Shown here: piece after piece, positions 1 to 12,104 of the stretch
Layout of the letters: each line of letters opens with the position of its first letter
Numbering within the stretch: the first letter of the stretch is position 1
From: Palaemon carinicauda
Lineage: Eukaryota > Arthropoda > Malacostraca > Decapoda > Palaemonidae
DNA: 64,000 bases
Direction of reading: 5' to 3'
NCBI RefSeq assembly: GCF_036898095.1
Contig: NC_090735.1
Coordinates: 2,928,478-2,992,477 of the forward strand
Notes under the pieces: generated by a model
What the model was told of the DNA's origin: nothing
The model's input: the letters and a program-made list of their open reading frames with translations, nothing else
The model's database searches: none
Translations under genes and position numbers: made by a program

Positions 1-94
1 AACCTAGCTATGCGTATCAAATACGCATAAATGAAATCATTTGCTTCTGGTACGCTGTACTTCAGATTCCTTCTCATTCTTCTGTGAAATAAAA

Positions 95-183
95 TGTTTA
101 TTATTAATATTATTACTTGTTAAGCCACATCACTAGTTGGAAAAGCAGTATGCTATAAGCCCAGGGGATCCAACAGGGGTCAA
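95..183 (-). repeat. Fragment of the AAT-tailed dispersed repeat
   Basis: On the minus strand this matches the terminal part of the repeat seen again at 195-411, 407-572, 4512-4845, 7425-7730, 9490-9995, 10270-10604, 10926-11376 and 49760-49890. It has the TTA-rich tail at 104-120 followed by the complement of the core 'gttggagccc..gggcttatagcat'. It lies head to head with the next copy, so the pair forms a local inverted repeat. Confidence 0.7.
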
Positions 184-194
184 ACAACACGAGG

Positions 195-411
195 AGTAAT
201 CTATTTTAATGTTATTACTGTTCTTAGAATGTTCTATTCTAATTGTTCATTACTTCTGTTGTAGTCTATTTTTTCCTTTCTTTCCTTTCCTACTTGCGCT
301 ATTTTCCCTGTTGGAGCCCTTGGGCTTATAGCATCCTGATTTTCCAACTAAGGTTGTAGCTTAGCTGATAATAATAATAATAACAACAATAATAATAATA
401 ATAATAATAAA
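195..411 (+). repeat. AAT-tailed dispersed repeat (LINE/SINE-type 3' end)
   Basis: A plus-strand copy with the body 'ttactgttctta', the C/T-rich 'tttcctttcc' stretch and the conserved core 'ccctgttggagcccttgg'. It then runs through 'gttgtagcttagc' into an (AAT)n tail at about 369-410. The same 3' part follows a decayed LINE reading frame at 49550-49672, so it is read as a non-LTR retrotransposon 3' end or a SINE borrowing it. Confidence 0.75.
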
Positions 412-572
412 ATATTTCATTTTAATTGTTCATTCATTCTCTTGTAGTTTATCTATTTCCTTATTTCCTTTCCTCACTAGGCTATTTTTCCCTGTTTGAG
501 CCCATGGACTTATAGCATCTTAATTTTCCAACCAGGGTTGTAGCTTAGCAAGTAATAATAATAACAACAAGA
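407..572 (+). repeat. AAT-tailed dispersed repeat
   Basis: A second plus-strand copy directly after the first. It starts inside the first copy's A/T-rich tail and ends in a short degenerate AAT/AAC tail. The core has drifted (gagcccatggactta), so this is an older copy. Confidence 0.7.
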
Positions 573-661
573 ATAACATATCAGCTTAGATATGGCATTC
601 AAAGCTTGCTCATGTATGCAACAATAACTTCATCCAGTTCCAGCACACGATGAACTAGAGA

Positions 662-966
662 CTATAGTCCATTTCTTTTAGCGATGCAGATTTGCACCGA
701 CTCGCAGCGGTGCCCTTTTAGCTCGGAAAAGTTTCCGGATCGCTGATTGGTTGAAAGATCGGAAAAGTTTCCGGATCGCTGATTGGTTGAAAGATCGGAA
801 AAGTTTCCGGATCGCTGATTGGTTGAAAGATCGGAAAAGTTTCCGGATCGCTGATTGGTTGAAATTATCTCGTCCAACCAATCAGCGATCCGGAAACTTT
901 TCCGAGCTAAAAGGGCACCGCTGTGAGTCGGTGCAAGTATGCATCGCTAAAAGAAATGGACTATAG
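662..966. mobile_element. Fold-back MITE, copy A
   Basis: The ends are inverted repeats of each other, beginning ctatagtccatttcttttag and ending with its complement. Complementarity continues inward through 'gcaccgactcgcagcggtgc' and the 'aagtttccggatcgctgattgg' segment almost to the centre near 865-880, so the single strand would form one long hairpin. The left arm is expanded by a 36-bp tandem repeat and the right arm is not. There is no coding capacity. The tips contain the palindrome CTATAG, so the exact target duplication (perhaps TA) cannot be fixed. The superfamily is unassigned. Confidence 0.75.
721..864 (+). repeat. 36-bp tandem repeat, four copies, in one MITE arm
   Basis: Four units at 721-756, 757-792, 793-828 and 829-864 are identical apart from the second base of the first (gctcgg versus gatcgg). 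The unit is 36 bp, so it stays open as a 12-residue repeat in several frames, but nothing suggests it is a gene. Confidence 0.9.
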
Positions 967-1018
967 GCTGATTTTCATTAGATTTTCTCTCCATAATTAT
1001 CTCTCAACCAAGTAGACC

Positions 1019-1206
1019 TCTTTATCTGAGGCTGTGCAGATTTGCACCGCCTCGCAAGGGTGCCCTTTTAGCTCGGAAAAGTTTCCTGATCGTTGATTGG
1101 TTGAAGAAGATAATTCTAACCAATCAGAGAGCGGGAAACTTTTCCGAGCTAAAAAGGGCACCGCTGCGAGTCAGTGCAAATGCGCCTCATTAAGAAAAAT
1201 TGAGTA
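1019..1206. mobile_element. Fold-back MITE, copy B
   Basis: A second, shorter member of the family at 662-966. The left arm reads gtgcagatttgcaccgcctc and then gctcggaaaagtttcc; the right arm is its complement ending near 'gagtatag'. It has only one copy of the 36-bp unit per arm and a short loop around 1107-1120. The outermost left tip is degraded (tctgaggct in place of the ctatag tip). Confidence 0.7.
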
Positions 1207-1394
1207 TAGTGCCCACGTCTGTTCCAGTTATAGGAAATGTTTTACAATTTGCTTTTTTTCAATTTCTTAATGGCAATGCCAATATTGCAATTCACTAACA
1301 TGGATGCAAGGGAGTCAACAGTTGCATTTGATTTTATAAGCATAAAAGATGACAATGTCTACAGTATATTGTACGCTACGTTACTTCACTCCCT

Positions 1395-1740
1395 AAGAGA
1401 GATTAGTTCACCGAACTTTCAACTGGGCTCCACAAGGCACTAGGAGAGTTAGAAGGCCCAGATCTACATGGCTGAGGACTATGAAGTGTGAAGTAGGAGA
1501 TGGTTTGGGCATGTTCTTTGCATTCCCAAAGAGAGATTAGTACACCAAACTTTCAACTGGACTCCACAAGGCACTAGGAGAGTTGGAAGACCCAGGCCTA
1601 CATGGCTGAGGACTATGAAGCGTGAAGTAAGAAATGATGAATGGAGAAGTATTGATTTAAAAGCTCAAGGTAGAGACGCCTGGCGGAATCTAACCGAGGC
1701 CCTTTGCGTCAAGAGGCGTAGGAGGAGGAGATGATGATGT
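1395..1740 (+). pseudogene. LINE reverse-transcriptase C-terminal fragment, partly duplicated
   Basis: Two successive copies (about 1395-1500 and 1515-1735) encode the C-terminal tail typical of CR1/RTE-like LINE proteins. Reading frames contain 'VGRPRPTWLRTMK', then 'WRSIDLKAQGRDAWRN', ending in an Arg-rich tail and an ATG-repeat end at about 1725-1742. The GRPR-x-TW-R-T and RD-x-WR pattern is known from LINE C-termini. Frames are broken. Relatives in this window are at 3398-3592 (minus) and 49164-49412 (plus). Confidence 0.65.
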
Positions 1741-1802
1741 TATTTTCTTCTCCTTGGACATCAAAGGATTGTTAGGAGACAGTTCTTATAATTTGCACAC
1801 AC

Positions 1803-1816
1803 GTGTATATATATAT

Positions 1817-1908
<92 letters not shown>

Positions 1909-1984
1909 ACGTGTGTGTATGTGTGTGGATACAGTATATATAGGTAGATAGATAGATACAGTATTATATATATGTATATACTGA

Positions 1985-2060
<76 letters not shown>

Positions 2061-2119
2061 ATATACATATATATATGTGTGTATATATATATTAATACTA
2101 ACGTATGTGTATGCTTTGC

Positions 2120-2190
<71 letters not shown>

Positions 2191-2225
2191 TAATACTAAT
2201 GTATGTGTGTATGCGTATGCTTTGC

Positions 2226-2291
<66 letters not shown>

Positions 2292-2470
2292 TATGTATAT
2301 ATGTATATATATGTATATATATGTGTATATATATGTATATAGATGTGTGTATAATATGTATATATATAAATGTTAATGTGTGTAATGTACATATGCATAT
2401 ATTTGTAGTTATGCATATGTATATGTGTGTCCATTTATATGTGTATGCTTTGCAATATGTTTCTATATAC
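1803..2470. repeat. Compound (AT)n / (GATA)n / (GT) microsatellite field
   Basis: Long (AT)n runs at about 1805-1896, 1989-2022, 2124-2186 and 2229-2284 are separated by (GATA/TAGA)n at 2022-2058 and by imperfect TATG/TGTG stretches. The Tyr/Ile-rich open frames on both strands here are by-products of the dinucleotide repeat. Confidence 0.95.
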
Positions 2471-2489
2471 TTCTATATGCATACAAGGT

Positions 2490-3390
2490 AGCTCTCCTAT
2501 CCCACCACAATTTGTGAATTACTGAAATATAAAATGTCTTGCTTTATATATATTGCTTCTTCTTTTCTCGTATTTTACTTCATTATCATCCATTGCTTGA
2601 TTCCATAAACCTCCCGAGCGATTAAAGAGACGACAGTGACAAATGTCAAATAGTTTTCCTGGATTTTCTGACATTTTTTTTCTACTCTCGCGTAGTTACA
2701 AACGCACATCGGACACTTGACTGGAAAAGAAAGAGTGGGCAAACATATACGCCGTAATGTCAACGAAGATAAAAAGAAATATAACTATTTACTGAAACCG
2801 TGGCTCAAGCAATTAATTCCTTACGTGTCGTTAAAAACGCGGAGCGAAACAAAACACTCTCGGCAAAAAAAAAGGGGGAAAATCAAACTTAAAACGTTCA
2901 GATACTCAATAACCGGAGCGAGAGCCAACATGAAAACACGGGAAAAAAAAAAACTTCCGTAATAACAATAACAGCAAACGCCGGGGCAAATAGAGCTCGG
3001 AAAATCCTCCCCCTAAAACCAAACTCTTCAGCTTAGACGTAAACAACGGCTATAACATCAAACAAACAAACGAAGGCTGGCGACGCGCTTAGCACCAACC
3101 GCCAGGCGCAACTAGGTTACCTGCTGTTGATGATTGAATCAAATCGAAATATGATAATCGTCCCTTAATCAAAAATGCTCCTCGCATTCGGAGATTTTCT
3201 GTTTGGGGAAGAATCTCTTGGATGGACAGCGAAACCCGCCCAGAATGCTAAATGAAGAAGCTTGCGGATCGCCATTTTGACTCCCTTCGTGGAGATGTTG
3301 GTGATGACAGAGAGAGGGGGAAAAGGGCATGTTGAAGATGAGGGGATAAGGGGAAAAGGATGAACAGATTGTAGAGGATAACAGGGAGAT
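2490..3390. other. Unassigned single-copy-looking DNA
   Basis: No recognisable gene, RNA or repeat. A short Lys-rich open frame at 2717-2962 has no detectable family features. CpG is somewhat higher around 2940-3120 than nearby, but no promoter motif is convincing. Confidence 0.4.
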
Positions 3391-3397
3391 CATCATC

Positions 3398-3592
3398 ATC
3401 ATCTCCTCCTACGAATATTGACGTGAAGGGCCTCGGTTAGATTTCGCCAGTCGTTTCCATCATGAGCTTTCAATTCAATACTTCTCCATTCATCATCTCC
3501 TACTTCGCGCTTCATAGTCCTCAGCCAGGTAGGCCTCGGTCTCCCAACTCTTCTATGCCTTATGGAGCCCCGGTGAACGTTGGGTGAACTAA
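3398..3592 (-). pseudogene. LINE C-terminal fragment (minus strand)
   Basis: The reverse complement repeats the LINE tail of 1395-1740: the gggctccataaggca.. segment, the 'GRP..TWLRTMK' coding stretch, the 'WRSIELKAH' stretch and the final Arg-rich codons. It is not open throughout, so this is a dead 3' fragment. Confidence 0.65.
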
Positions 3593-3599
3593 CAGGAAG

Positions 3600-4020
3600 A
3601 TAAAAGTACTAAAAAAGATGGTGAACATAACGTTCATTATGTTCATCATCAAACTGAATACACTTTTTTATGAAGGATAAAAATTGACTCAAAAATAAAC
3701 GAAATTTAAGATTTCAGACGAATAATCATCAATGACTCTTTCTTATTTTCATTTAGGATAACTGTATAAAATCAATGTTGACCATAACATTTGCAACGCT
3801 AAGACGATTACTTTTGGGACAGTTCTGGACAAATTGTTTTCCGTTTCTGTAGAAGGAATGTGACTAAAGTATGTCATTTAGTTTGATTAACACTACAGTG
3901 AAGTTACCTTTTAGTATGTTTTCGATATTACAAGTATAATCACTGTAGCTTATCAACATACACAACGCAAACGTAAGTGTAATTGTAAACTCAAACTCTT
4001 ATACATAAAGGCTACATTCA
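3600..4020. other. Unassigned AT-rich DNA
   Basis: About 60-65% A+T, no open frame of note and no resemblance to other parts of the window that I can see. Confidence 0.4.
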
Positions 4021-4039
4021 TATATACAGACAGATACAC

Positions 4040-4042
4040 ACA

Positions 4043-4128
<86 letters not shown>

Positions 4129-4220
4129 GATTAATCTCAAGGGCATCACTGAAAGTACATAGTACATGGTGGATATAGTCGGTACAAGATTGCTTCGAAA
4201 TATATTCAGTTCCCTTCCCC

Positions 4221-4293
<73 letters not shown>

Positions 4294-4304
4294 AGAGAGA
4301 GAAT

Positions 4305-4394
<90 letters not shown>
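4040..4394. repeat. Microsatellite cluster (AT)n-(GT)n, (AG)n, (AT)n
   Basis: (AT)n at 4047-4102 passes into (GT)n at 4103-4128. (AG)n is at 4226-4291 and a second long (AT)n at 4302-4394. The intervening 4129-4225 is ordinary sequence. Open frames here are repeat artefacts. Confidence 0.95.
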
Positions 4395-4397
<3 letters not shown>

Positions 4398-4511
4398 ACG
4401 ACTCTGAAAAGGCCAAAGCTATCCTGGGTTATGTCATGATAACCTTTACAATTCGAGTGTAACCCTTGTTAGTAGGTCGAAACTCGAACTTGTCTCTACT
4501 TCGTCAAATAT

Positions 4512-4620
4512 CTGTTATTATTATTATTATTATTATTAGCTAAGCTATAACCTTTGTAGGAAAAGCAAGATGCTATAAGACCAAGGGCTCCGACAGGGAA
4601 AAATAGCCCATCGAGGAAAG

Positions 4621-4654
<34 letters not shown>

Positions 4655-4845
4655 TAGCTAAGCTATAACCTTTGTAGGAAAAGCAAGATGCTATAAGCCC
4701 AAGGGCTCCAACAGGGAAAAATAGCCCATTGAGGAAAGGAAATAAGGAAGTAATGAAACGATATGAAAAATAGTAAATAATTAAAATGAAATATTTTAAA
4801 AACAGTAACAACACCAGAACAGATTTTCCTTATAAAAACTATGAA
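4512..4845 (-). repeat. Two tandem minus-strand copies of the AAT-tailed repeat
   Basis: Copy one is 4512-4621: a TTA tail, then the complement of the 'gttgtagcttagc' and 'gttggagcccttgg' cores, truncated after 'gaggaaagg'. Copy two follows directly at 4623-4845 with its own TTA tail and a longer body, including 'ggaaataaggaagtaatga' and the distal 'ttataaaaactatgaaa'. The two cores differ by only a few bases, suggesting recent duplication. Confidence 0.75.
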
Positions 4846-4924
4846 ATGATTTATTTCATCTTTATAGTTTGATCAGCTTGTGTTCTTTATATGCAAATAT
4901 ATTTGATACGAGAATATGTATTTT

Positions 4925-5300
4925 CTGCTTAATTACATATTCTTAATTACATATTCTTAATTACAGATATTTAATTACATATTCTTAATTACATATTCTT
5001 GATTACATATACTTGATTATATGTTCTTAATTACAAATTCTTGATTACATGTTCTTAATTACAGATACTTAATTACATATTCTTAATTACATATTCTTGA
5101 TTACATATACTTGATTATATGTTCTTAATTACAAATTCTTGATTACATGTTCTTGATTACAAAATCTTGATTACATATTCTTAATTACAGATACTTAATT
5201 ACATACTCTTAATTAAATATTCTTAATTGCATATTCTCAATTACATATTCTTAATTGCACATTCTTAATTACATATTTTAAATATATATTCTTAATTAGA
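4925..5300. repeat. 14-bp minisatellite with higher-order structure
   Basis: About 27 units of the type tacatattcttaat, with variants tacagatacttaat, tacatatacttgat, tatatgttcttaat and tacaaattcttgat. The variant string starting with tacagatatttaat at 4962 is repeated starting at 5060, exactly 98 bp (7 units) later. A further tacag unit begins at 5186, 126 bp (9 units) on. The array decays into single units near 5230-5300. Confidence 0.9.
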
Positions 5301-5421
5301 TTCTGAAATTTCGTATTTTCCCTCTTTGCTGTAAATGAGTTTTGCATTTTTCTAATCATTTTTGTAAAATCATTCCTCTAATATATTGTATACTAGTGTA
5401 CGGGATCCGTCAAATATGACG

Positions 5422-5422
5422 G

Positions 5423-5513
<91 letters not shown>
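5422..5513. repeat. (AT)n microsatellite
   Basis: Pure AT dinucleotides with one TG interruption near 5468. Confidence 0.95.
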
Positions 5514-5517
<4 letters not shown>

Positions 5518-5800
5518 TCTGAGTGCGGATACCTTAACGTGATGAAAGAGTTTGTGTATCGCCATGATCAAGAAAGCTGTACTAGTCAGGGAAACCCATA
5601 CTAGGTTGGTTTGCTGTAGGCGGTCAGACAAAAGTCTCCCACCACCACAAATCCGCACTGGCCAGCCTGGTGATGAAAATGGCCAAACCCCAAACATAAC
5701 CAAGACATGTCTGAGGCCTTTTGTCTTGCAGTGGGCTAGAAACGGTTGCATTTGTTGTTGTTATTGTTATTGTTGTTGTTATTGTTTGTTGTTCACAAAC
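5514..5800 (+). repeat. Probable dispersed retroelement fragment with (GTT)n tail
   Basis: A discrete block runs from 'ccctttctgagtgcgg' through 'ccaccaccacaaatccgcac' and 'cagtgggctagaaacgg' into a GTT/ATT-rich tail at 5750-5792. A simple-repeat tail and abutment against a microsatellite are typical of SINE or LINE 3' ends. Only one copy is visible here, so repeat status is an inference. Confidence 0.4.
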
Positions 5801-5859
5801 AAACGAACCAACAATCGGACAAAGAAGGGCGAAAACATAACATCCTCCTAACTTCGTTG

Positions 5860-6720
5860 GCGGAGGTAAAAGGCGCTATTTTTCATCACTAATGAATTAT
5901 CTAACTACGTTTACTTCTTTTTCTTCTTCTTCTTCTTCTTCTTCTTCCTTGCTACTTTTCTTTTAACTCCAAGAATGATTTCGTGTCTAACTATAATCGT
6001 TTTCAATCTCTGTGCCACTCTTCCTCTTCTTCTACTTCTTCTTCCACTTCTTCTTCATCATCATCATCATCTCATTTTCCCTCTTTTATCAGATTAAAAT
6101 CAATAACTGCTTCCCGGGATCTACGAATTTTCCCCTATCTGCCATTCGAATTAAATCCACATAGATTGATATTGGATTCATTTAGTTTTAATTACAACTG
6201 TCTCGAATTGGTGTTCAAGTTGAGGTTCAGAGCAGAATAATACTATTAGAATTTGAGATTTTAAGAAGATTAATTATTTCAGGTTTTAGAAAATCTATAC
6301 AACATCAGTTTAGTATGATTTTCTCAAAGACACGGGGAAAATAGCCCAGTGAGGAAAGGAAACAAGGTAAAGGCTTCTATAAGATGCCCGTTAAGCAGTT
6401 CGTGGTAATTTTTATAGCATAGATTCGATCGTCATGAATAAGTTTTCATCCGTAATCGAAAAATGACAGTTCCGGAGCACAGAAAACATGCAAAAAAAAT
6501 TTCTTTGTAAATAAATTATATTATTTTTACCGCATAACTAAATTAATTTTATAAGATATTTATAAAAAATCAAAATATCAGATTCTACTATATACTTTGG
6601 GATTTGTATGGTAGTGACATTTATATGAAAATATGTCTTATTAAAAAATGGGTATGCGAATATTTCTGCCTTAATTCGTCACTGTAGCAAGTATAGTTGA
6701 CACTATTTAACTTTTTATGA
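5860..6720. other. Unassigned DNA with (TCT)n/(TCA)n patches
   Basis: Short TCT runs at 5916-5947 and TCT/TCA runs at 6020-6072. At 6335-6368 there is a short minus-strand scrap of the AAT-tailed repeat core (aaaatagcccagtgaggaaa). Nothing else is recognised. Confidence 0.45.
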
Positions 6721-6734
6721 CAAATGTATGTACG

Positions 6735-7227
<493 letters not shown>

Positions 7228-7424
7228 TCAGTTTCGATATGTATCAGCACATAAGGGAATCCACACTCTCCCTGCATCCTCTCTTCAAACAATCATTACC
7301 CAGATGGATAACTAATATTCCTACTAAACAAGACAATATCCGATAAAATCGGTCATGTTCAGAATCGTTGATGGTGAAATCTTTTGAGTAGGAACAGCCA
7401 TTATTTATTCGTTAGAAAGCTGTA

Positions 7425-7425
7425 G

Positions 7426-7506
<81 letters not shown>

Positions 7507-7730
7507 GCTGTTTTTTATTATTATTTTTATTAGCTAAGTTGCAACCTTAGTTGTAAAAGCAGGATAGCATAAGCCCAAGTACTCCAACAGGGAAAAATAG
7601 TCCAGTGAGGAAAGTAAATGAGGAAATAAATAAACTAGAAGAGAAGTAATGAACAATTGAAATTAAATATTTTAAAAAGAGTAACAATATTAAGGTAAAT
7701 CTTTCATATAAAAACTATGAAACCATAACA
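7425..7730 (-). repeat. AAT-tailed dispersed repeat, long (TTA)n tail
   Basis: A minus-strand copy whose tail is a (TTA)n of about 80 bp (7427-7506). The complements of the 'gttgtagcttag..aagcaggat' and 'ggagtact..gaaaaatagtcc' cores follow, with a body out to 'tcatataaaaactatgaaa' at about 7720. It is one of the clearest cases of a microsatellite seeded by a retroelement tail. Confidence 0.8.
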
Positions 7731-7734
7731 AAAA

Positions 7735-8888
7735 AAAAACCAGAGGAGAAGAAATACGATAGAATAGTGGGCCCTCTAGTGTACCTTCAAGCAAGAGATA
7801 CGATATATTGTACAAAATCTGGAGCATTATCAGAAATCCTTTACATTAAATCAAGATGGTGTTTGCATTATCATGACGTTTTTAACATGAAATCAAGAAG
7901 CAGAGATTGCATATCAGTGTTGGAAATCTGTCCAAGGACGATTTAAAGGTTTCCTCCCAATATGGTCGATTATACGAGCTACTGGCCGTGCGCGAATGAG
8001 CTGTTGTGGTTGTTCGAATGACATTTGTGGTATGAAAGCGCTTCAAAAGTGATCGGGTGATTAGGCAGTTAATTATGCAAAGTATAATTACGTCTTGTGT
8101 TGATTGAGTCATGTCGACCGAGAGCTCCTTCCTTTCTCTCAACGAGTGTTGAAATATGTTCGTTCTTTACGGGCAAAACGTTCGGTCCCGAAGTGCCTGT
8201 CTTCGTGCTATTTTCGTAAGGCGAGCACGTAGGCCACTGATGCTATTCTTACCTCGCTCCGGAGCATATAATGCATGCTCGAGGAGTTTAATATATCGCT
8301 GGAATAAGATAACGATCGAGAGATGGAACAACGAAAGGTATTGGGAAGCATCCGATCCAATCTGGAAAAGCTCCCAAAGAGCGCGAACCGGTGTGTCAAT
8401 ATTTGCCGTTGAAATAACTTGCCATCCGTTATCAAATAATTCTTCTTGTGGTTCTCTATTAACTGCCTGCAAAATCTAATTCCGAAGGCAAACATGGAAG
8501 CGTTTGAAAACCGTTTTAAACAAATTTTCAATATGTAGTCGTGGGGGATTGACACAAAGTACACACAACGATTATTAAAGTTGGGACGACTCGGGTGGAA
8601 TTGGGACCTGGTGGAGGGACGGGGTGGGAAGGGAATGGGTGGGGATACGGAAGGGTAGGAAGGCATCGTCGGTTACGGTAGGGGAATAGGAAGAGCAGAT
8701 GAAAATGGTGGGATGGGAAGAGCCACAAGGACGAAGAGAAGAAAGATTTAAAAAAAAAGACAAAAAACCATTAAAGGTTACGAGTGATAAATCCTTTCGG
8801 CATTGATGAAAGGAAGGAGGATGTATTTCCCATAAGGTTTTATATCTGATCCAACAAAACGTGATAACAGTCATAAGAAATGGGAGAC
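7735..8888. other. Unassigned DNA between repeats
   Basis: Moderate GC content. Several overlapping frames of about 100 residues on both strands (7882-8666) show no domain, signal peptide or splice pattern I can recognise. 8590-8740 is purine-rich (GGGA-type) on the plus strand. Confidence 0.4.
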
Positions 8889-8889
8889 T

Positions 8890-8890
<1 letters not shown>

Positions 8891-8960
<70 letters not shown>
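8891..8960. repeat. (GA)n microsatellite
   Basis: An uninterrupted run of GA dinucleotides. Confidence 0.95.
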
Positions 8961-8963
<3 letters not shown>

Positions 8964-9111
8964 AATCTGCGGATAATGTAAAACTTAAAGAACTATATAA
9001 AAAATATACGATTAAGAATCATATAATGAAAATTACACGGGAAAAACATCTAAAATAGCGTAAAAATTAAAACAGAAAACTTGAATAGAAGAAAGAACAA
9101 GGACAGTTAAT

Positions 9112-9400
9112 TGTAGGTAGAAGGTTTGCCCAGGCACCTGCAACCCGTTGAGATACTACAGCTAGAGAGTTACTGGATCCTTTGACTGGCCAGAGTACTA
9201 CTACATTGAATCCCTCTCTCTGGTTACTGCTCATTTTTTTTCTCTGACTACACATACACCGAATAATTTTGGCCAGGGCACCAGCCACCCGTTGAGATAC
9301 TACCGCTAGAGACTTATTGGGTCCTTCGACTGGCCAGACAGTATTACCTTGGATCCTTCTCTCTGGTTACGGTTCACTTTCCTTTTGCCTACACATACAC
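9112..9400 (+). repeat. Two direct copies of a repeat of about 150 bp
   Basis: 9115-9264 and 9266-9400 are imperfect direct repeats. Both have 'acccgttgagatacta', then 'gactggccaga', 'ctctctggttac' and a CACATACAC stretch. They lead straight into the AAT-tailed repeat body at about 9490, so they may be a duplicated upstream part of the same retroelement. Confidence 0.75.
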
Positions 9401-9489
9401 TGAATAGTCTGGCCTATTCTTTACATATTCTCCTCTGTCCCCATACACCTGACAACACTGAGATTACCAAACAATTCTTCTTCACTCAA

Positions 9490-9921
9490 GATGTTAACTA
9501 CTGCACTGTAATTGTTCAGTGGCTACTTTCTCTTGGAAAGGGTAGAAGAGACTCTTTAGCTATGGTCAGAAGCTCTTCTAAAAGGACACTCCTAAATCAA
9601 ACCATTGTTGTTTACTCTTGGGTAGTGCCATAGCCTCTGTACCATGTTTTTTTTCACTTTCTTGGGTTAGAGTTCTCTTGCTTGAGGATACACTCGGGCA
9701 CGCTATTCTATCTTGTTTCTCTTCCTCTTGCTGATTTTTTTTTTAAGTTTTTATAGTTTATATATGAAAGATCTATTTCAATGTTGTTACTGTTCTTAAA
9801 ATATCTTATTTTAATTGTTCACTACTTCTCTTGTAGTTTATTTATTTCCTTACTTCCTTTCCTCACTGAGCTATTTTTTCCTGTTGGACCCCTTGGGCGT
9901 ATAGCTTTTCGAACTAGGGCT

Positions 9922-9993
<72 letters not shown>

Positions 9994-9995
9994 TT
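9490..9995 (+). repeat. AAT-tailed dispersed repeat, longest copy
   Basis: It starts with gttaactactgcactgtaat, continues through 'agaagagactctttagctat' and the 'gttagagttctcttgcttga' block, and ends with the conserved core and an (AAT)n tail at 9923-9992. It is collinear with 10926-11376 over its whole length and with 10270-10604 over its second half. The core here is shortened (gcttatagcatcctg is partly lost). Confidence 0.8.
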
Positions 9996-10269
9996 GGGAT
10001 ATGATTCTAAAGGGTTAATGAAGGTAGTTTAGAAAGGATATGTGTATCTAAATTCAGAAAGTGATGATTACTGATACAGGAAAGCTCCTCCTTATTTAGA
10101 GGAGTCGCCAATATCACAAGTCAGATACTTTCATTCTTGGCCCACTTTTTGAAGATATGAACAAGTGCAAGAGCAACTTCAGTGGATCTTTTTAATAAAA
10201 AAAAAAAACTTTTTATGATAATTAGAGGCTATCAACTAATCACATTGATTAGTCCATGAGTAGTTGGAG

Positions 10270-10350
10270 TCAGAGTTCTCTTGCTTGAGGGTACACTCAA
10301 ACACACTATTCTATCTAATTTCTCTTCCTCTTTTTTTTGTTAAAGTTTTT

Positions 10351-10394
<44 letters not shown>

Positions 10395-10515
10395 GAAATA
10401 TTTATTTTAATGTTGTCTCTGTTCTTAAAATATTTTTTCCCTTATTTCCTTTCCTCACTAAGCTGTTTTCCCTGTTGGGGCCCCTGCTTCTCCAACTAGG
10501 GTTGTAGCTTAGCAT

Positions 10516-10602
<87 letters not shown>

Positions 10603-10604
10603 GT
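10270..10604 (+). repeat. AAT-tailed dispersed repeat with internal (TA)n
   Basis: It begins in the 'gtcagagttctcttgcttga' block. A (TA)n of about 27 bp has grown inside at 10362-10388, and the copy ends in (AAT)n at 10517-10602. The core is abbreviated (cctgttggggcccctgcttc). Confidence 0.8.
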
Positions 10605-10925
10605 CATTCCGATGAAGAAACCTAAAAGACGCAGTTAAAATTCTTAATTTATTTAAGTCTACCATTTTTATTTCGTTTTCTGTATATTATATATAATACA
10701 GAAAACGTACATTTTACAATTTACGGTAAACTTCATTTACTGTAGTAAGTAGTAACTACATTTGTTTACAAATAGCAGTGAAAGTGTCATCATGTAAGAC
10801 AAGGAAGGAAACTTAGGAAATTACTGGATAGCTAAAATATAACACCCATGGTAAGTGATTCTTTATTTTCTATTTCTTTTAATTAGTCAAATTTTGTGTC
10901 ATTTTATGGTATATGCTAACCAAAG
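10605..10925. other. Unassigned AT-rich DNA
   Basis: A short near-palindrome lies at 10674-10710 (cgttttctgtatattatata and its complement). No gene or repeat relationship is seen. Confidence 0.4.
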
Positions 10926-11376
10926 GGGTTAACTACTGCACTGTAATTGTTCAGTGGCTACTTTCCTCTTGTTAAGGGTAGAAGAGACTCTTTAGCTATG
11001 GTAAGCCGCTCTTCTTGGAGAAGGACACTCCAAAATCAAACCATTGTTTTATAGTCTTGGGTAATGCCATAGCCCCAGTACCATGGTCCTCCACTGTCTT
11101 GAGTTAGAGTTCTTTTGCTTGAGGGTACACTCGGGCACACTATTCTATCTAATTTGTCTTCCTCTTGTTTTGTTAATGTTTTTATTGTTTATATAGGAAA
11201 TATTTATTTTAATGTTACTCTTCTTAAAATGTTTTGTTTTTCTTTGTATCCTTTCCTCACTGGGCTATTTTCCCTTTTGGGGGCCCCCTGGGCTTATAGC
11301 ATCCTGCTTTTCCAACTAGGGTTGTAGCTTAGCAGGTAATAATAATAAAAATAATAATAATAAAAATAATAATAAC
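10926..11376 (+). repeat. AAT-tailed dispersed repeat, second long copy
   Basis: Collinear with 9490-9995 from gttaactactgcactgtaat to the AAT/AAA-mixed tail at 11337-11373, with a well preserved core (gggcttatagcatcctgc). Comparing the copies shows at least 430 bp of common body. Confidence 0.8.
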
Positions 11377-11689
11377 AGGGAAGCTCTATGAACTATTGGA
11401 TCCCCATTGTAGTGTCTATTGTATCAGGAGTTTCATTATAGAACAGTGCAATATTAGGTAGCACATTAAAACTTGCATGATTGAATAGATCTTTCCAAAT
11501 ACATTATTTTGAATCCCATATATTACTAGCGGAAACCTTTATTAATGAAGTTACAGATTTTAATAAAAAATAAAAAAAGAAATTTCCATTTGTCGGCGCA
11601 CACACTTCTGCCGTTATTTACTTGTTCGAACAGAATAAAAGGCCCAACGTTTTATAGCTTAAACCTCTTTGTGATTTGTTTTTAAATTG
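11377..11689. other. Unassigned DNA
   Basis: Nothing recognised between the AAT-tailed repeat and the SINE. Confidence 0.4.

Positions 11690-12104
<415 letters not shown>

Noticed and set aside
1754..2491. Several long Tyr/Ile-rich open frames on both strands
   Set aside because: They are translations of (AT)n/(GATA)n microsatellites and have no other content; the same applies to 4018-4416 and 6621-7346.
7882..8666. A host gene exon cluster
   Set aside because: Open frames of about 100 residues on both strands, but no recognisable family, no consistent splice sites and no conserved pattern.
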